Made by a program: the position numbers and the translations under genes
Part shown: piece by piece, positions 25,814-36,316 of the stretch
Position numbering within the stretch: the stretch's first letter is position 1
How the letters are laid out: each line of letters starts with the position of its first letter
Assembly (NCBI GenBank): GCA_963824985.1
Contig: CAWGRQ010000047.1
Coordinates: 62,001-126,000, forward strand
DNA length: 64,000 nucleotides
DNA from: JAFNAG01 sp963824985
GTDB lineage: Bacteria > Acidobacteriota > UBA6911
Direction of reading: 5' to 3'
The notes under the pieces: generated by a model
What the model was told of the DNA's origin: nothing
Database searches by the model: none
What the model saw: the letters and a program-made list of their open reading frames with translations, nothing else

Positions 25814-26881
25814 ATGAGTTCGGATTGGGACAACAGAAAGATACATAAATTCCAGGAGCGGCTGCTCGCCTGGTACCGCGCCAATCAGCGTGCGCTCCCG
25901 TGGCGGAGCCGGCCCACCCCCTACCGGGTCTGGATCGCGGAAATCATGCTCCAGCAAACGCGCGTTCAGACAGCCATCCCCTACTATGAGCGGTTCCTGA
26001 AACGCTTTCCCGATGTTGCAACGCTGGCAGCTGCTTCCCCGGCGGAGATCCTGAAGCATTGGGCCGGGCTCGGGTACTACCGGCGCGCGCACCATCTCAG
26101 CCGCGCAGCCAGGAAGATCATGGCGGAATCGGACGGCCGGTTCCCTGAATCCCTGGAGCGGATCCGCGATCTCCCGGGAGTGGGGGCGTACACAGCGGGG
26201 GCAATTTACTCGATTGCCTTCAACCGTCCTGAACCGGTAGTGGATGGGAACGTGCGTCGGGTAATTCGTCGTCTGCATGGCCTCGCCGACGCCTCGGAGA
26301 GTTTTTTCCGGCATCAGGCGGAGTCATGGCTGGTTCGGGACGAACCGGCTGATTTCAATCAAGCCATGATGGAATTGGGGGCGCTGGTGTGTCTTCCTTC
26401 CCGGCCCCATTGCCGCGCGTGCCCCGTCCGGTCCCTGTGTCACTCGGGGCGAGCCGGAGAAGTTCCGGCGGGTCGCAGAAAGGCGAAGCCGGTACCCGAA
26501 TCAACGCAGATCGTGCTGCTGCTGCTGGAATCCGGCGGCAAGATGGCGATCGTGAAACAGCCTGAGAACCGGTTTATCCCGGGCGAGTGGGGTTTCCCCT
26601 GGAAGTCTCTGGCCTCCGGCCAGCGCCCAAAGACCGCCGCAAACGAGCTGGCCCGGGAAGCCCTCGGCTTCACGCCGCGCCTCCAGGCTTGGGCGGTCGT
26701 CCGCCATTCCATTACTTACCGGCGGATCCGAGCCCATGTGTTCCATGCCGCCATCGTCCCCCGCGCGCCCGATTTGATCGGCGATGAGGAGTTCCTCTGG
26801 CGCACACGGGCGGCACTCGACGGGTATTTGGTATCTTCACTGTTCCGCAAAAGCCTGGCCGCCGCTGCCGGCAGGAACTGA
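25814..26881 (+). CDS. mutY: A/G-specific adenine DNA glycosylase
   Basis: Removes adenine mispaired with 8-oxoguanine in base excision repair. About 355 residues. The catalytic Glu is in 'WIAEIMLQQTRV', the helix-hairpin-helix is 'LPGVGAYTAGAIYSIAF', and the catalytic Asp is in 'VVDGNVRRV'. The [4Fe-4S] ligands follow the C-x6-C-x2-C-x5-C pattern in CLPSRPHCRACPVRSLC. A C-terminal NUDIX-like domain for 8-oxoG recognition spans about residues 230-350 ('IVLLLLESGGKMAIVKQPENRFIPGEWGFP'). Length and domain order are normal. Not in an obvious operon. Confidence 0.95.
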   Translation: MSSDWDNRKIHKFQERLLAWYRANQRALPWRSRPTPYRVWIAEIMLQQTRVQTAIPYYERFLKRFPDVATLAAASPAEILKHWAGLGYYRRAHHLSRAARKIMAESDGRFPESLERIRDLPGVGAYTAGAIYSIAFNRPEPVVDGNVRRVIRRLHGLADASESFFRHQAESWLVRDEPADFNQAMMELGALVCLPSRPHCRACPVRSLCHSGRAGEVPAGRRKAKPVPESTQIVLLLLESGGKMAIVKQPENRFIPGEWGFPWKSLASGQRPKTAANELAREALGFTPRLQAWAVVRHSITYRRIRAHVFHAAIVPRAPDLIGDEEFLWRTRAALDGYLVSSLFRKSLAAAAGRN

Positions 26882-26924
26882 GGGAAATCGAATCCGACGG
26901 CGCCCGCCGGGGAGTGCCGGCCGA

Positions 26925-27608
26925 CTATTCTTCTTGAACCAGGAGGCCTTTGTCGAGGTAATGCCGGACCTTGGCGAAGGACGCGGCTCGGGGGTCATGG
27001 GTCACCAGCAGAATGGTCTTGCTGAACTGACGATTGAGCCCCTGGAGAACTTCCATCACTTCCACGGCCGAATCGGCATCCAGATCGCCGGTGGGTTCGT
27101 CAGCGAGGATGAAGGTCGGATCGGTCACGATGGCGCGCGCGATCGCGACCCTCTGCTCCTGCCCACCCGAGAGCTGGCGCGGGTAATGATCGGTTCGATC
27201 GGTCAAGCCGACCAGTTTGAGGGCTGTCATGACGTGCTCGCGCCGCTCTTTCCGGTTCAGCGAGGTCAGCAGCAACGGCAGTTCCACGTTGCCGAACGCG
27301 GTCAGAACGGGAATCAGGTTGAAATGCTGGAACACGAACCCGACGTGATGGTTGCGCCAGGTGGCAAGCTGATCTTCGGTCATGGAAAGCAGGTCGGCAT
27401 CCAGCACGTGCAGTTCGCCCCCGGTCGGGCGGTCAATGCCCGCCACGATATTCAGCAATGTGCTCTTTCCCGACCCGGAGGGCCCCATCAGGCTGATGAA
27501 ATCCCCCGCGAACACCTTGAGGTTGATGTCGCGCAACACCGGAATCTCCACACTATCCCGCCGGAAGGTCTTGCTGAGACCCGACATTTCAATAAGCCGT
27601 TCTGGCAT
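26925..27608 (-). CDS. ABC transporter ATP-binding protein (MacB/LolD type)
   Basis: Cytoplasmic ATPase of a MacB/LolCDE-like mechanotransmission ABC system. Walker A is 'GPSGSGKSTLL', Q-loop 'FVFQHFNLIPVLTAFGNVELPL', signature 'LSGGQEQRVAIARAI', Walker B 'FILADEPTGDLDADSA' and the switch His in 'LLVTHDP'. About 227 residues from the ATG at 27608, which has a GGGGACGGGG site; the frame opens at 27626. It follows the second permease by 20 bp, forming a three-gene operon (28817-29977, 27629-28786, 26925-27608). Confidence 0.93.
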   Translation of the reverse strand: MPERLIEMSGLSKTFRRDSVEIPVLRDINLKVFAGDFISLMGPSGSGKSTLLNIVAGIDRPTGGELHVLDADLLSMTEDQLATWRNHHVGFVFQHFNLIPVLTAFGNVELPLLLTSLNRKERREHVMTALKLVGLTDRTDHYPRQLSGGQEQRVAIARAIVTDPTFILADEPTGDLDADSAVEVMEVLQGLNRQFSKTILLVTHDPRAASFAKVRHYLDKGLLVQEE

Positions 27609-27628
27609 AACCCCGTCCCCTTGCACGA

Positions 27629-28786
27629 TTAGTCCCTGATAATCTCGATAAGCCGGATCCTGGCGGCGCGCCGCGCCGGAAGATACCCTCCCAGGATGCC
27701 GACGGCGATTGCGAACACCAGTCCCCGAAAGATGATTCCGGGAGTGATCCTGAAATGAAACAGCACCTCGCTGAAGGTTTCAAAATTCGCCGTAGCGGCG
27801 GAGATTCCATTCATCGGCAGAGCCAGCAGGGCACCCAGGATGCCGCCGAGCAATCCGAGGATGACCGATTCCAGCAGGAAGGAGGCCAGGATGTTCCGGC
27901 GCCGGAAGCCGATCGCTCGCAGCGTGGCGATCTCCCTCGACCGTGACATCACCGAACCGTACATCATGTTCATGGCGGCGAAGCAGGCACCGATGCCCAT
28001 GATCACGGCGATGAAATTGCCGAGCAGCTTGATGCCGATGGAGGTCGACGCCTGATCCGCAAAATACTTCTTCTGCGGGATCGCCTGCAGATTGATCCTC
28101 TGATCGTCGGCGATGCGCCGGGTGATGTCGGCAGACGCCGATTCACTGTCGGCCCGGAGGAGTATGGAGGCGTAGATGGGGCGGTCCCAATCCTGGGCGA
28201 CGGCGGCATAATCGGTCCACACCTCGGAGTCATAAGCGGTTCCGCCGGTATCGAACAGGCCGGTGACGGTCCAGTCGCTGCGGCCGAAATGAACTGTGGC
28301 GCCGGTTGTCAGGTTGGCGAAGCGCAGCGAGAGCGCTCGGCTGGCAACCACTTCGCGCAACCCGCTCCGGAACATCCGCCCCTCCACGATCACCGCCTCG
28401 GGGCGCAGGGCCAGGGAATCGGTGGATGTGCCGCGCAGGATGAGGTTCGAGCTCTCGCCGTCGAGGCGCTGGTGATTGATATTGACGACAATTTCGCCGA
28501 TCGCGAGAGGATTGTCGTCGGCGCCCCGGGCGATGCCGGGGAGAAAGCGTACCACCTGAAACAGGTCCCGCCCGAAATAGCTGTTGGTCTCGTTGAGCGA
28601 TCCCTGACGAATAACCACCAACTGGCGATCGTGCCCGGTTTCGACGAAGGTCGATTCCAGGCCGCCGACCAGCGCCATCATGGTGATGAAAATTGACACC
28701 GTCAGGCCGATGCCGATCACGGTCATTGCCGTCCCCGTGCGCCGGCTCCAGAGGCTGCCGATGTTGTAACCTATGGGTATCTTCAC
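27629..28786 (-). CDS. FtsX/MacB-like ABC transporter permease 2
   Basis: Inner-membrane permease, about 385 residues, with the MacB layout: one N-terminal helix (TGTAMTVIGIGLTVSIFITMMALV), a large periplasmic domain (about residues 45-265), and three C-terminal helices ('FIAVIMGIGACFAAMNMMYGSVMSRSREIATLRAIGFRRRNIL', 'LLESVILGLLGGILGALLALP', 'GLVFAIAVGILGGYLPARRAARI'). The 'REIATLRAIGF' segment is the coupling helix contacting the ATPase. Start ATG 28786. Substrate unknown: related systems handle lipoproteins, macrolides or peptides. Confidence 0.9.
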   Translation of the reverse strand: MKIPIGYNIGSLWSRRTGTAMTVIGIGLTVSIFITMMALVGGLESTFVETGHDRQLVVIRQGSLNETNSYFGRDLFQVVRFLPGIARGADDNPLAIGEIVVNINHQRLDGESSNLILRGTSTDSLALRPEAVIVEGRMFRSGLREVVASRALSLRFANLTTGATVHFGRSDWTVTGLFDTGGTAYDSEVWTDYAAVAQDWDRPIYASILLRADSESASADITRRIADDQRINLQAIPQKKYFADQASTSIGIKLLGNFIAVIMGIGACFAAMNMMYGSVMSRSREIATLRAIGFRRRNILASFLLESVILGLLGGILGALLALPMNGISAATANFETFSEVLFHFRITPGIIFRGLVFAIAVGILGGYLPARRAARIRLIEIIRD

Positions 28787-28816
28787 ACAATTCGCTCCCG
28801 TCGCACGGCAGTGGCG

Positions 28817-29977
28817 TCAATCGACTCCGCGCAATGCATCCACAACCCGACGGCGCACAGCCTGCCAGGCCGGGGCGCCGGCCGCCACAAGGCCGACGAA
28901 AAGTCCGATGGCGACGCAGATCGCCACCGTTCCCGTGGTTACCTGGAACCGCTGCACAAAACCGGCCGTAAGAGATGCCAGTTTGAACCTTGAAAAGATC
29001 AGTTTCGCACCCAGAGAGCCAATCAGGGCCCCGCTCACCGCGAGCAGCACCGACTCGCCTACCAGCAGCAGGAGAACGTGGGACCTCCGGAAGCCGAGAG
29101 CCTTCAAGATACCGATTTCGCGCATCCGTTCGCGAATCGACATCGCCATCGTATTGGCCGCCACCAGGACGATTGTGAAAATGACCACGGACGAGATGGC
29201 GGAAATCAGGAGGCGGATGTTCCCCATCATGGCAATGAAACCCAGGACGAATGCCTTCTCCGTTTCCGTTTTCGTGGGCGCCGTGCTGTTGCTGAAGAGG
29301 CCATCCACCTGCCGGGCGACGGCGGCGGCCTCGCCGGCGGAACGAATCCGGATGGTATATGTCCCCGTGAAATCGCTGAAGTCGAAACTGCCGGCCTTCA
29401 TGCCTTCATTAAAATAATCCCAGTGAAAAAAAAGACTGCTGCCATCATCCGATCCTTCGCTGTAAATGCCCCGCACGGTGAGCTCGGGATCCATTTCGAA
29501 CAAAGCGCCGGTCAGGTTGATTTTATCGCCGATCCGCCAGCCGAACCGCTCGGCGAGGTTGTCCCCAACCAACGCGCCGGTCCGGTCTTCCAGAAATGCG
29601 CGCCGCGCGCTCTCGGGCACCCGCATGTCGGCATTAACCGTGAAGAACTGATCGGTGTCGACGGCAAACTGCGGGAAGAAATTCTTCGGGTCCTTGTAGA
29701 CCCCCCCGAACCACATTCCCCCGATGACCGCCTCCACGCCGGCCACCCGGGCTATCTGGGCACGGTAAGCTATGGGCAGGGTGTTGGCGAGCGACACCCT
29801 GTGCCTCGTAATCAGCCGCAGAGCCGAATCCGGCGTGGAGGGCGGGCTTTCCAGTTCGGTCAGCAGGGTCCGCATGGTCGCGACCAGAAAGAGCGATACG
29901 GCAATGCTGGTGATGGTCAGGAGGGTGCGCCGGCGGTTCCGCATCAGATTCTTGAACAGGAATTGCAGGTATTTCAT
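28817..29977 (-). CDS. FtsX/MacB-like ABC transporter permease 1
   Basis: First gene of the ABC operon, about 386 residues, same layout as its neighbour: N-terminal helix (RTLLTITSIAVSLFLVATMR), periplasmic domain (about residues 40-255) and three C-terminal helices including the coupling segment 'MREIGILKALGFRRSHVL'. Two non-identical permeases plus one ATPase suggest a heterodimeric LolCE-like exporter rather than a MacB homodimer. Start ATG at 29977 (MKYLQFLFKNLMRNRRRTL); the frame opens at 30028. The operon promoter must lie between 29978 and the repeat array. Confidence 0.9.
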   Translation of the reverse strand: MKYLQFLFKNLMRNRRRTLLTITSIAVSLFLVATMRTLLTELESPPSTPDSALRLITRHRVSLANTLPIAYRAQIARVAGVEAVIGGMWFGGVYKDPKNFFPQFAVDTDQFFTVNADMRVPESARRAFLEDRTGALVGDNLAERFGWRIGDKINLTGALFEMDPELTVRGIYSEGSDDGSSLFFHWDYFNEGMKAGSFDFSDFTGTYTIRIRSAGEAAAVARQVDGLFSNSTAPTKTETEKAFVLGFIAMMGNIRLLISAISSVVIFTIVLVAANTMAMSIRERMREIGILKALGFRRSHVLLLLVGESVLLAVSGALIGSLGAKLIFSRFKLASLTAGFVQRFQVTTGTVAICVAIGLFVGLVAAGAPAWQAVRRRVVDALRGVD

Positions 29978-30086
29978 TCGTCGCCCGCCCGCAAAAGAAG
30001 TTAAGTGTAACAGGTCGGCAGGCCGCACGGAAGCCGGTGCGTATCTGACGGATGTATGAAGTGGAAGTCACTCCTGGGGCAATCAA

Positions 30087-30731
30087 AACAAAACGCCACG
30101 GATTTCACGGATTACGCAGATCCATCAAAGCCGCGATCGCCCTTATCGCAGAACCCAATGCATTGCGTTACCTGGCCGCCACGGGACCCCGGCTGGCGCC
30201 TCTTCTCAAACTCGGCGCCAGGCCGCTTCAGTTCGAACGGACGATCCACTACGCATTTTGAATCTGTGTAATCCGTGAAATCCGTGGCGTTTTTGATTTT
30301 TTGGCCGGATTTGCCTGAGAGCCGGGATAAAGCCGCGATCGCCCTCATCGCAGAACCCAATGCTTTGCGTTACCTGGCCGCCACGGGACGCCGGCTGGCG
30401 CCTCTCCTCAAACTCGGCGCCAGGCCGCCTCAGTTCGAACGGACGATCCACCACGCATTTTGAATCTGTGTAATCCGTGAAATCCGTGGCGTTTTTGATT
30501 TTTTGGCCGGATTTGCCTGAGAGCCGGGATAAAGCCGCGATCGCCCTCATCGCAGAACCCAATGCATTGCGTTACCTGGCCGCCACGGGACCCCGGCTGG
30601 CGCCTCTCCTCAAACTCGGCGCCAGGCCGCCTCAGTTCGAACGGACGATCCACTACGCATTTTGAATCTGTGTAATCCGTGAAATCCGTGGCGTTTTTGA
30701 TTTTTTGGCCGGATTTGCCTGAGAGCCGGGA
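30087..30731. repeat. 202-bp tandem repeat array with inverted flank
   Basis: About three units with a period of exactly 202 bp: the landmark 'AATCTGTGTAATCCGTG' begins at 30261, 30463 and 30665. Units differ at only a few bases. Each contains the widespread 'ATCCGTGAAATCCGTGG' motif, a GGCCGGATTTGCCTGAGAGCCGGGAT segment, and a hairpin CTGGCGCC/GGCGCCAG. The left end (30087-30119) holds the first motif in inverted orientation. The array ends against the nrdJ stop codon. Because 202 is not a multiple of 3, the open frames across it are not a repeated gene. Confidence 0.92.
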
Positions 30732-33482
<2,751 letters not shown>

Positions 33483-33624
33483 CCCTGCCTCCCTATTCCC
33501 TATGATTTCGTATGTGGGCAATTAATAAATCAAAGAAGCTTACTCCAGAAATCCGGCTGCACCGTTTTGGCTGGAGGATAGGTGTTTCTTGTACACAATA
33601 GTTGCGGCCTCGTCAATAAAAACT

Positions 33625-33670
33625 ATCAACATATTGTACCCGATCCATAAGCATACCACAACATGTTGGG
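33625..33670 (-). promoter_or_regulatory. Pair of candidate NrdR boxes upstream of nrdJ
   Basis: Two palindromic 16-mers, ATCAACATATTGTACC (33625-33640) and ACCACAACATGTTGGG (33655-33670), start 30 bp apart, close to the roughly three-turn spacing of tandem NrdR boxes. They lie 143-188 bp upstream of nrdJ. A weaker relative, GTACACAATAGTTGCG, is at 33591-33606. The nrdR gene itself is not in the window. The rest of 33483-33935 shows nothing recognised. Confidence 0.5.
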
Positions 33671-33935
33671 TCTATCGGAATCCCTCTCATCGCTTCATTT
33701 TTCAGGACTTACGCGCGAATTTGACGGCTCGCGATCGCTCTTTGCCGTCACTTTATTAAAATCGTGTGCGGGCTCCACTTTTTGGTTGCGCGGCTGGAGA
33801 AATCCGCTGCAGATTATCGTTCCGTTCCATTGGACTTCATGCGACGGATCGGGGGGGAGCGGCGCGGATCGTTTGACAATGGGTAGCGGGTCATCCAGAA
33901 TGGCAACCGGTGCGGGTTTCAGGCATGGTCATGAC

Positions 33936-34733
33936 ATGATTCGTTACCTTGTATTCGACATAGAAACCAGGGTTGACAAGGACCTGGTCAAACAGGTTTA
34001 CGACCCCGAAAACGTCCTCACACTGGAGCAGGCCTACGATAAGGCGCGCGACCAGATACTGGAGCGCAGCGGGCAGCAGAGTGATTTTTTCCCGATCCCC
34101 TTTCACATTCCGATCTCCATCGCGACGCTTCAAGCGGACGAGAACTACCGCATCCGCGCGCTCGGATGCCTCGGGGTCGACCGTTTTTCGGAATCCGAGC
34201 TGATCGCGCGTTTCTGGCAGGTGTTCGACACCGCCACAACGCTGGTTACTTTCAATGGCCGGGGCTTTGATTTACCGGTGCTGGAAATGCAGGCGCTGAA
34301 GCACGGGCTGTCCCTACCTCGCTATTTTGCGGCGGGACAGGGGAAAGGGACTTATCGAGGGAGCCGGTACAGCGACGACTACCACATCGATCTTTGCGAT
34401 TTCCTTTCGAATTTCGGAGCCGCGCAGCGTCGGGGTTCCCTGGATGTTCTTACCCGACTGGCCGGCCTGCCCGGAAAATACACCATTGCAGGCGAGGATG
34501 TGGAGTACCTCTACCGGCAGGGGAGGCTGAAGGAAATCAACCAGTACTGCACGACGGACGCCTTGCAGACCTATCTCCTCTTCCTGCGTGTGGAATTGCT
34601 GAGGGGGAGGATCGATGGCGGCGGATACCAGGCGGCGCTCGCCGCGGCCCGGGACGATCTGTCCCAGCGCGCGGCGTCCGCAGGACCGGATAACTTCCTG
34701 CACGACTTCCTCAGCCGCTGGACCGTTTCCTGA
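33936..34733 (+). CDS. Predicted 3'-5' exonuclease related to the PolB exonuclease domain
   Basis: About 265 residues of the DnaQ-like RNase-H fold. The three exonuclease motifs are visible: Exo I 'LVFDIET' near the N-terminus, Exo II 'LVTFNGRGFDLPVLEMQAL' (N-x3-FD), and Exo III 'INQYCTTDALQTYLLFLR' (Y-x3-D type). 'YHIDLCDFLSNFG' and 'SLDVLTRLAGLPGK' match the PolB-exo2 group, found as stand-alone nucleases in several phyla. I start it at the ATG 33936 (MIRYLVFDIET), which puts motif I at the N-terminus; the frame opens at 33663 but the extension is unlike protein. Role in repair or RNA turnover unknown. Confidence 0.85.
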   Translation: MIRYLVFDIETRVDKDLVKQVYDPENVLTLEQAYDKARDQILERSGQQSDFFPIPFHIPISIATLQADENYRIRALGCLGVDRFSESELIARFWQVFDTATTLVTFNGRGFDLPVLEMQALKHGLSLPRYFAAGQGKGTYRGSRYSDDYHIDLCDFLSNFGAAQRRGSLDVLTRLAGLPGKYTIAGEDVEYLYRQGRLKEINQYCTTDALQTYLLFLRVELLRGRIDGGGYQAALAAARDDLSQRAASAGPDNFLHDFLSRWTVS

Positions 34734-34756
34734 TGTCGGGCCTCGACCCGCGCCGG

Positions 34757-35224
34757 CTACCGGCCCTGGGATAAGACCTGCTCTTTGGTTTTCTGGATGA
34801 ACTGGCGCAACAGGCGGACGGTGCGCGGCAATTCAGACTTCTCCACCAGGATGTGATCGCTGGCCAGTGTGGAAATGGGCACTACGCTGACTTTGGCCTC
34901 TGCCAGGACGCTCCCGATCTGGGCCATGTAGCCCGGGGCCACCATCGAAAGCTTGCAATCGAAGGCAATCACTTTCATCGGTTTGGAAACCTTGTGCCGG
35001 TCGAAAATGCTGTGCATGCGCAACCATTTCCTCCGGGTCACAATCAGGCTGATTCCCTTGGTTTCCCGAATAAAAACCGCAAACCGGGTCGTCGCCGGGC
35101 GATACCACTCTCCCGGAATCGGCTTGCTGTCGAGGGGAAGGCGGATGACCAGGTAGTCTTCGGGCAGAACCGACAGTTTGGTGCAGGCAAGCAGCTTCTT
35201 GATGTCAGCGGCGAAAACGCTCAT
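34757..35224 (-). CDS. ACT domain-containing protein (CASTOR/ACT_7-like)
   Basis: About 155 residues with two ACT-like halves. The C-terminal half 'MKVIAFDCKLSMVAPGYMAQIGSVLAEAKVSVVPISTLASDHILVEKSELPRTVRLLRQFI' matches the ACT_7/CASTOR-type ligand-binding fold seen in aspartokinases and stand-alone sensors. No catalytic domain is attached, so it is probably an amino-acid sensing protein. Start ATG 35224 with GAGGCAG just upstream. Divergence and spacing give no operon partner. Confidence 0.7.
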   Translation of the reverse strand: MSVFAADIKKLLACTKLSVLPEDYLVIRLPLDSKPIPGEWYRPATTRFAVFIRETKGISLIVTRRKWLRMHSIFDRHKVSKPMKVIAFDCKLSMVAPGYMAQIGSVLAEAKVSVVPISTLASDHILVEKSELPRTVRLLRQFIQKTKEQVLSQGR

Positions 35225-35317
35225 GACTGCCTCGTTTATCAAAACGTGGGATGTAGAATCCACCTGTATGTACCACAGACTCCACCGGGGTACAAGCAGA
35301 TGAGAACCCTTCCACGC

Positions 35318-35968
35318 TCACACACCCGGCTTATGCAGGTAGTTTTTCTCACCTGCCCGGATGGCGATCGTGAGCCGATTTTCCTTGGGAGGGAGGGGGC
35401 AGCTGAATCCATCCCCATACGCGCATGAAGGGTTATAGGCGAGGTTGAAATCGAGGTCATAGGTACCTGAGGTATTTTCCGGCAGATCCAGGTAACGGCC
35501 GGCGCCATAGGTCTCCGTACCCGAGGTCGCATCCCGGAATGGGATGAAAAGGTAAGGTTTTCCGGGATCGGCGCTATCCTCCATCCGATATGCCTGCAGG
35601 CGGCAGACCTCCCCTTCGGCGCGAAATTCAAAATACCCATATCGCAAACCATCCCGGATCTCGCCGGTGTTGGTTTCCAGTCGAACGCGCTCCGGAGCCG
35701 GGTAGCGAACCAGCTTCAAATGGAAACGCAGACCAGGATCAATCGGATAATAATTCAGGCCATGGAACTGATTCCGATCGCGCTCGGGAATCGGCGATTG
35801 CGAGCTGTCCTTGAAGAAGCGATCTCTTTCCCTCCTGGCCTGTACCAGGGGATCCTCCGACCCCGGGGATGCAGGTCTTTCCGTTTCACAGGCAAATAAA
35901 AGGGCTGTCACCACCAGGAGACCCGGCAGAAGACATCGCAGTTTTGCTGATCGGTTCAGGTTCGACAT
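35318..35968 (-). CDS. DUF1684 lipoprotein
   Basis: About 216 residues. A lipoprotein signal (LLPGLLVVTALLFAC, lipobox LFAC) is followed by a DUF1684 domain: 'GLNYYPIDPGLRFHLKLVRY', 'YGYFEFRAEGEVCRLQAYRMED', 'YLFIPFRDATSGTETYGAGRYLDLP', 'YDLDFNLAYNPSCAYGDGFSCPLPPKENRLTIAIRAGEK'. The family's biochemical role is unknown. The ATG at 35968 (MSNLNRSAKL) puts the signal at the N-terminus; a frame extension to 36088 would bury it. There is no ribosome binding site at this start; instead a good promoter ends 7 nt before it, suggesting a leaderless mRNA. Confidence 0.85.
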   Translation of the reverse strand: MSNLNRSAKLRCLLPGLLVVTALLFACETERPASPGSEDPLVQARRERDRFFKDSSQSPIPERDRNQFHGLNYYPIDPGLRFHLKLVRYPAPERVRLETNTGEIRDGLRYGYFEFRAEGEVCRLQAYRMEDSADPGKPYLFIPFRDATSGTETYGAGRYLDLPENTSGTYDLDFNLAYNPSCAYGDGFSCPLPPKENRLTIAIRAGEKNYLHKPGV

Positions 35969-35975
35969 GGACGAA

Positions 35976-36004
35976 ATTATACGTTTGGCAGCCCTTGATG
36001 TGGA
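35976..36004 (-). promoter_or_regulatory. Sigma-70-type promoter giving a probable leaderless mRNA
   Basis: On the minus strand, TCCACA (36004-35999), a 17-bp spacer and a perfect TATAAT (35981-35976). Only 7 nt separate the -10 box from the ATG of the DUF1684 gene (35968), so transcription should begin at or next to the start codon. Confidence 0.6.
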
Positions 36005-36102
36005 GTTTTTTGCTGCAGCTTTCCAATTCACCGCAAAAAACAGGCAACTTTTTTGGTCCCGATTACGTCTAAATAAGTACCCATTCAATAACCTCCTTCA
36101 AG

Positions 36103-36148
36103 GCGGCGGAACGGGGGTACGCCATACCGTTCCGCCGCTTTCTTTTTT
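36103..36148 (+). terminator. Rho-independent terminator in a divergent intergenic region
   Basis: GCGGCGGAACGG (36103-36114) pairs perfectly with CCGTTCCGCCGC (36127-36138), followed by TTTCTTTTTT (36139-36148). It reads on the plus strand, but no plus-strand gene lies upstream for over 1 kb. It could end an unannotated small RNA or read-through from 33936-34733. Confidence 0.75.
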
Positions 36149-36216
36149 GCGGATGCAGTTCCGAGCACATCAACCACTGAACCTTCCCTCCGCAATCACC
36201 ATCTAATCAAATAGGC

Positions 36217-36232
36217 TGGCAACGCGCTTGCT
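36217..36232 (+). promoter_or_regulatory. Candidate sigma-54 promoter
   Basis: TGGCAA-CGCGC-TTGCT matches the -24/-12 consensus TGGCAC-N5-TTGCW with one mismatch and exact spacing. The predicted start near 36244 would give a 5' leader of about 73 nt for the gene starting at 36317. Confidence 0.55.
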
Positions 36233-36316
36233 AATGCAGGCGCCGCCGTGATACTTTTAAGCAGTACAATCAGCGGATTGGTTCAGGCATATCTGCCGGA
36301 AAGCGAGCGCATCCTT

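Noticed and set aside
30087..30731. CRISPR array
   Set aside because: Repeats are 202 bp with no unique spacers of 25-45 bp and no cas genes nearby.
33483..33660. Cobalamin riboswitch upstream of nrdJ
   Set aside because: I could not find the B12-box core or the conserved helices; only NrdR-like palindromes are visible.
33663..33935. Longer N-terminus for the exonuclease gene (start at 33663)
   Set aside because: The extra 91 residues resemble no protein and exonuclease motif I would no longer be near the N-terminus.
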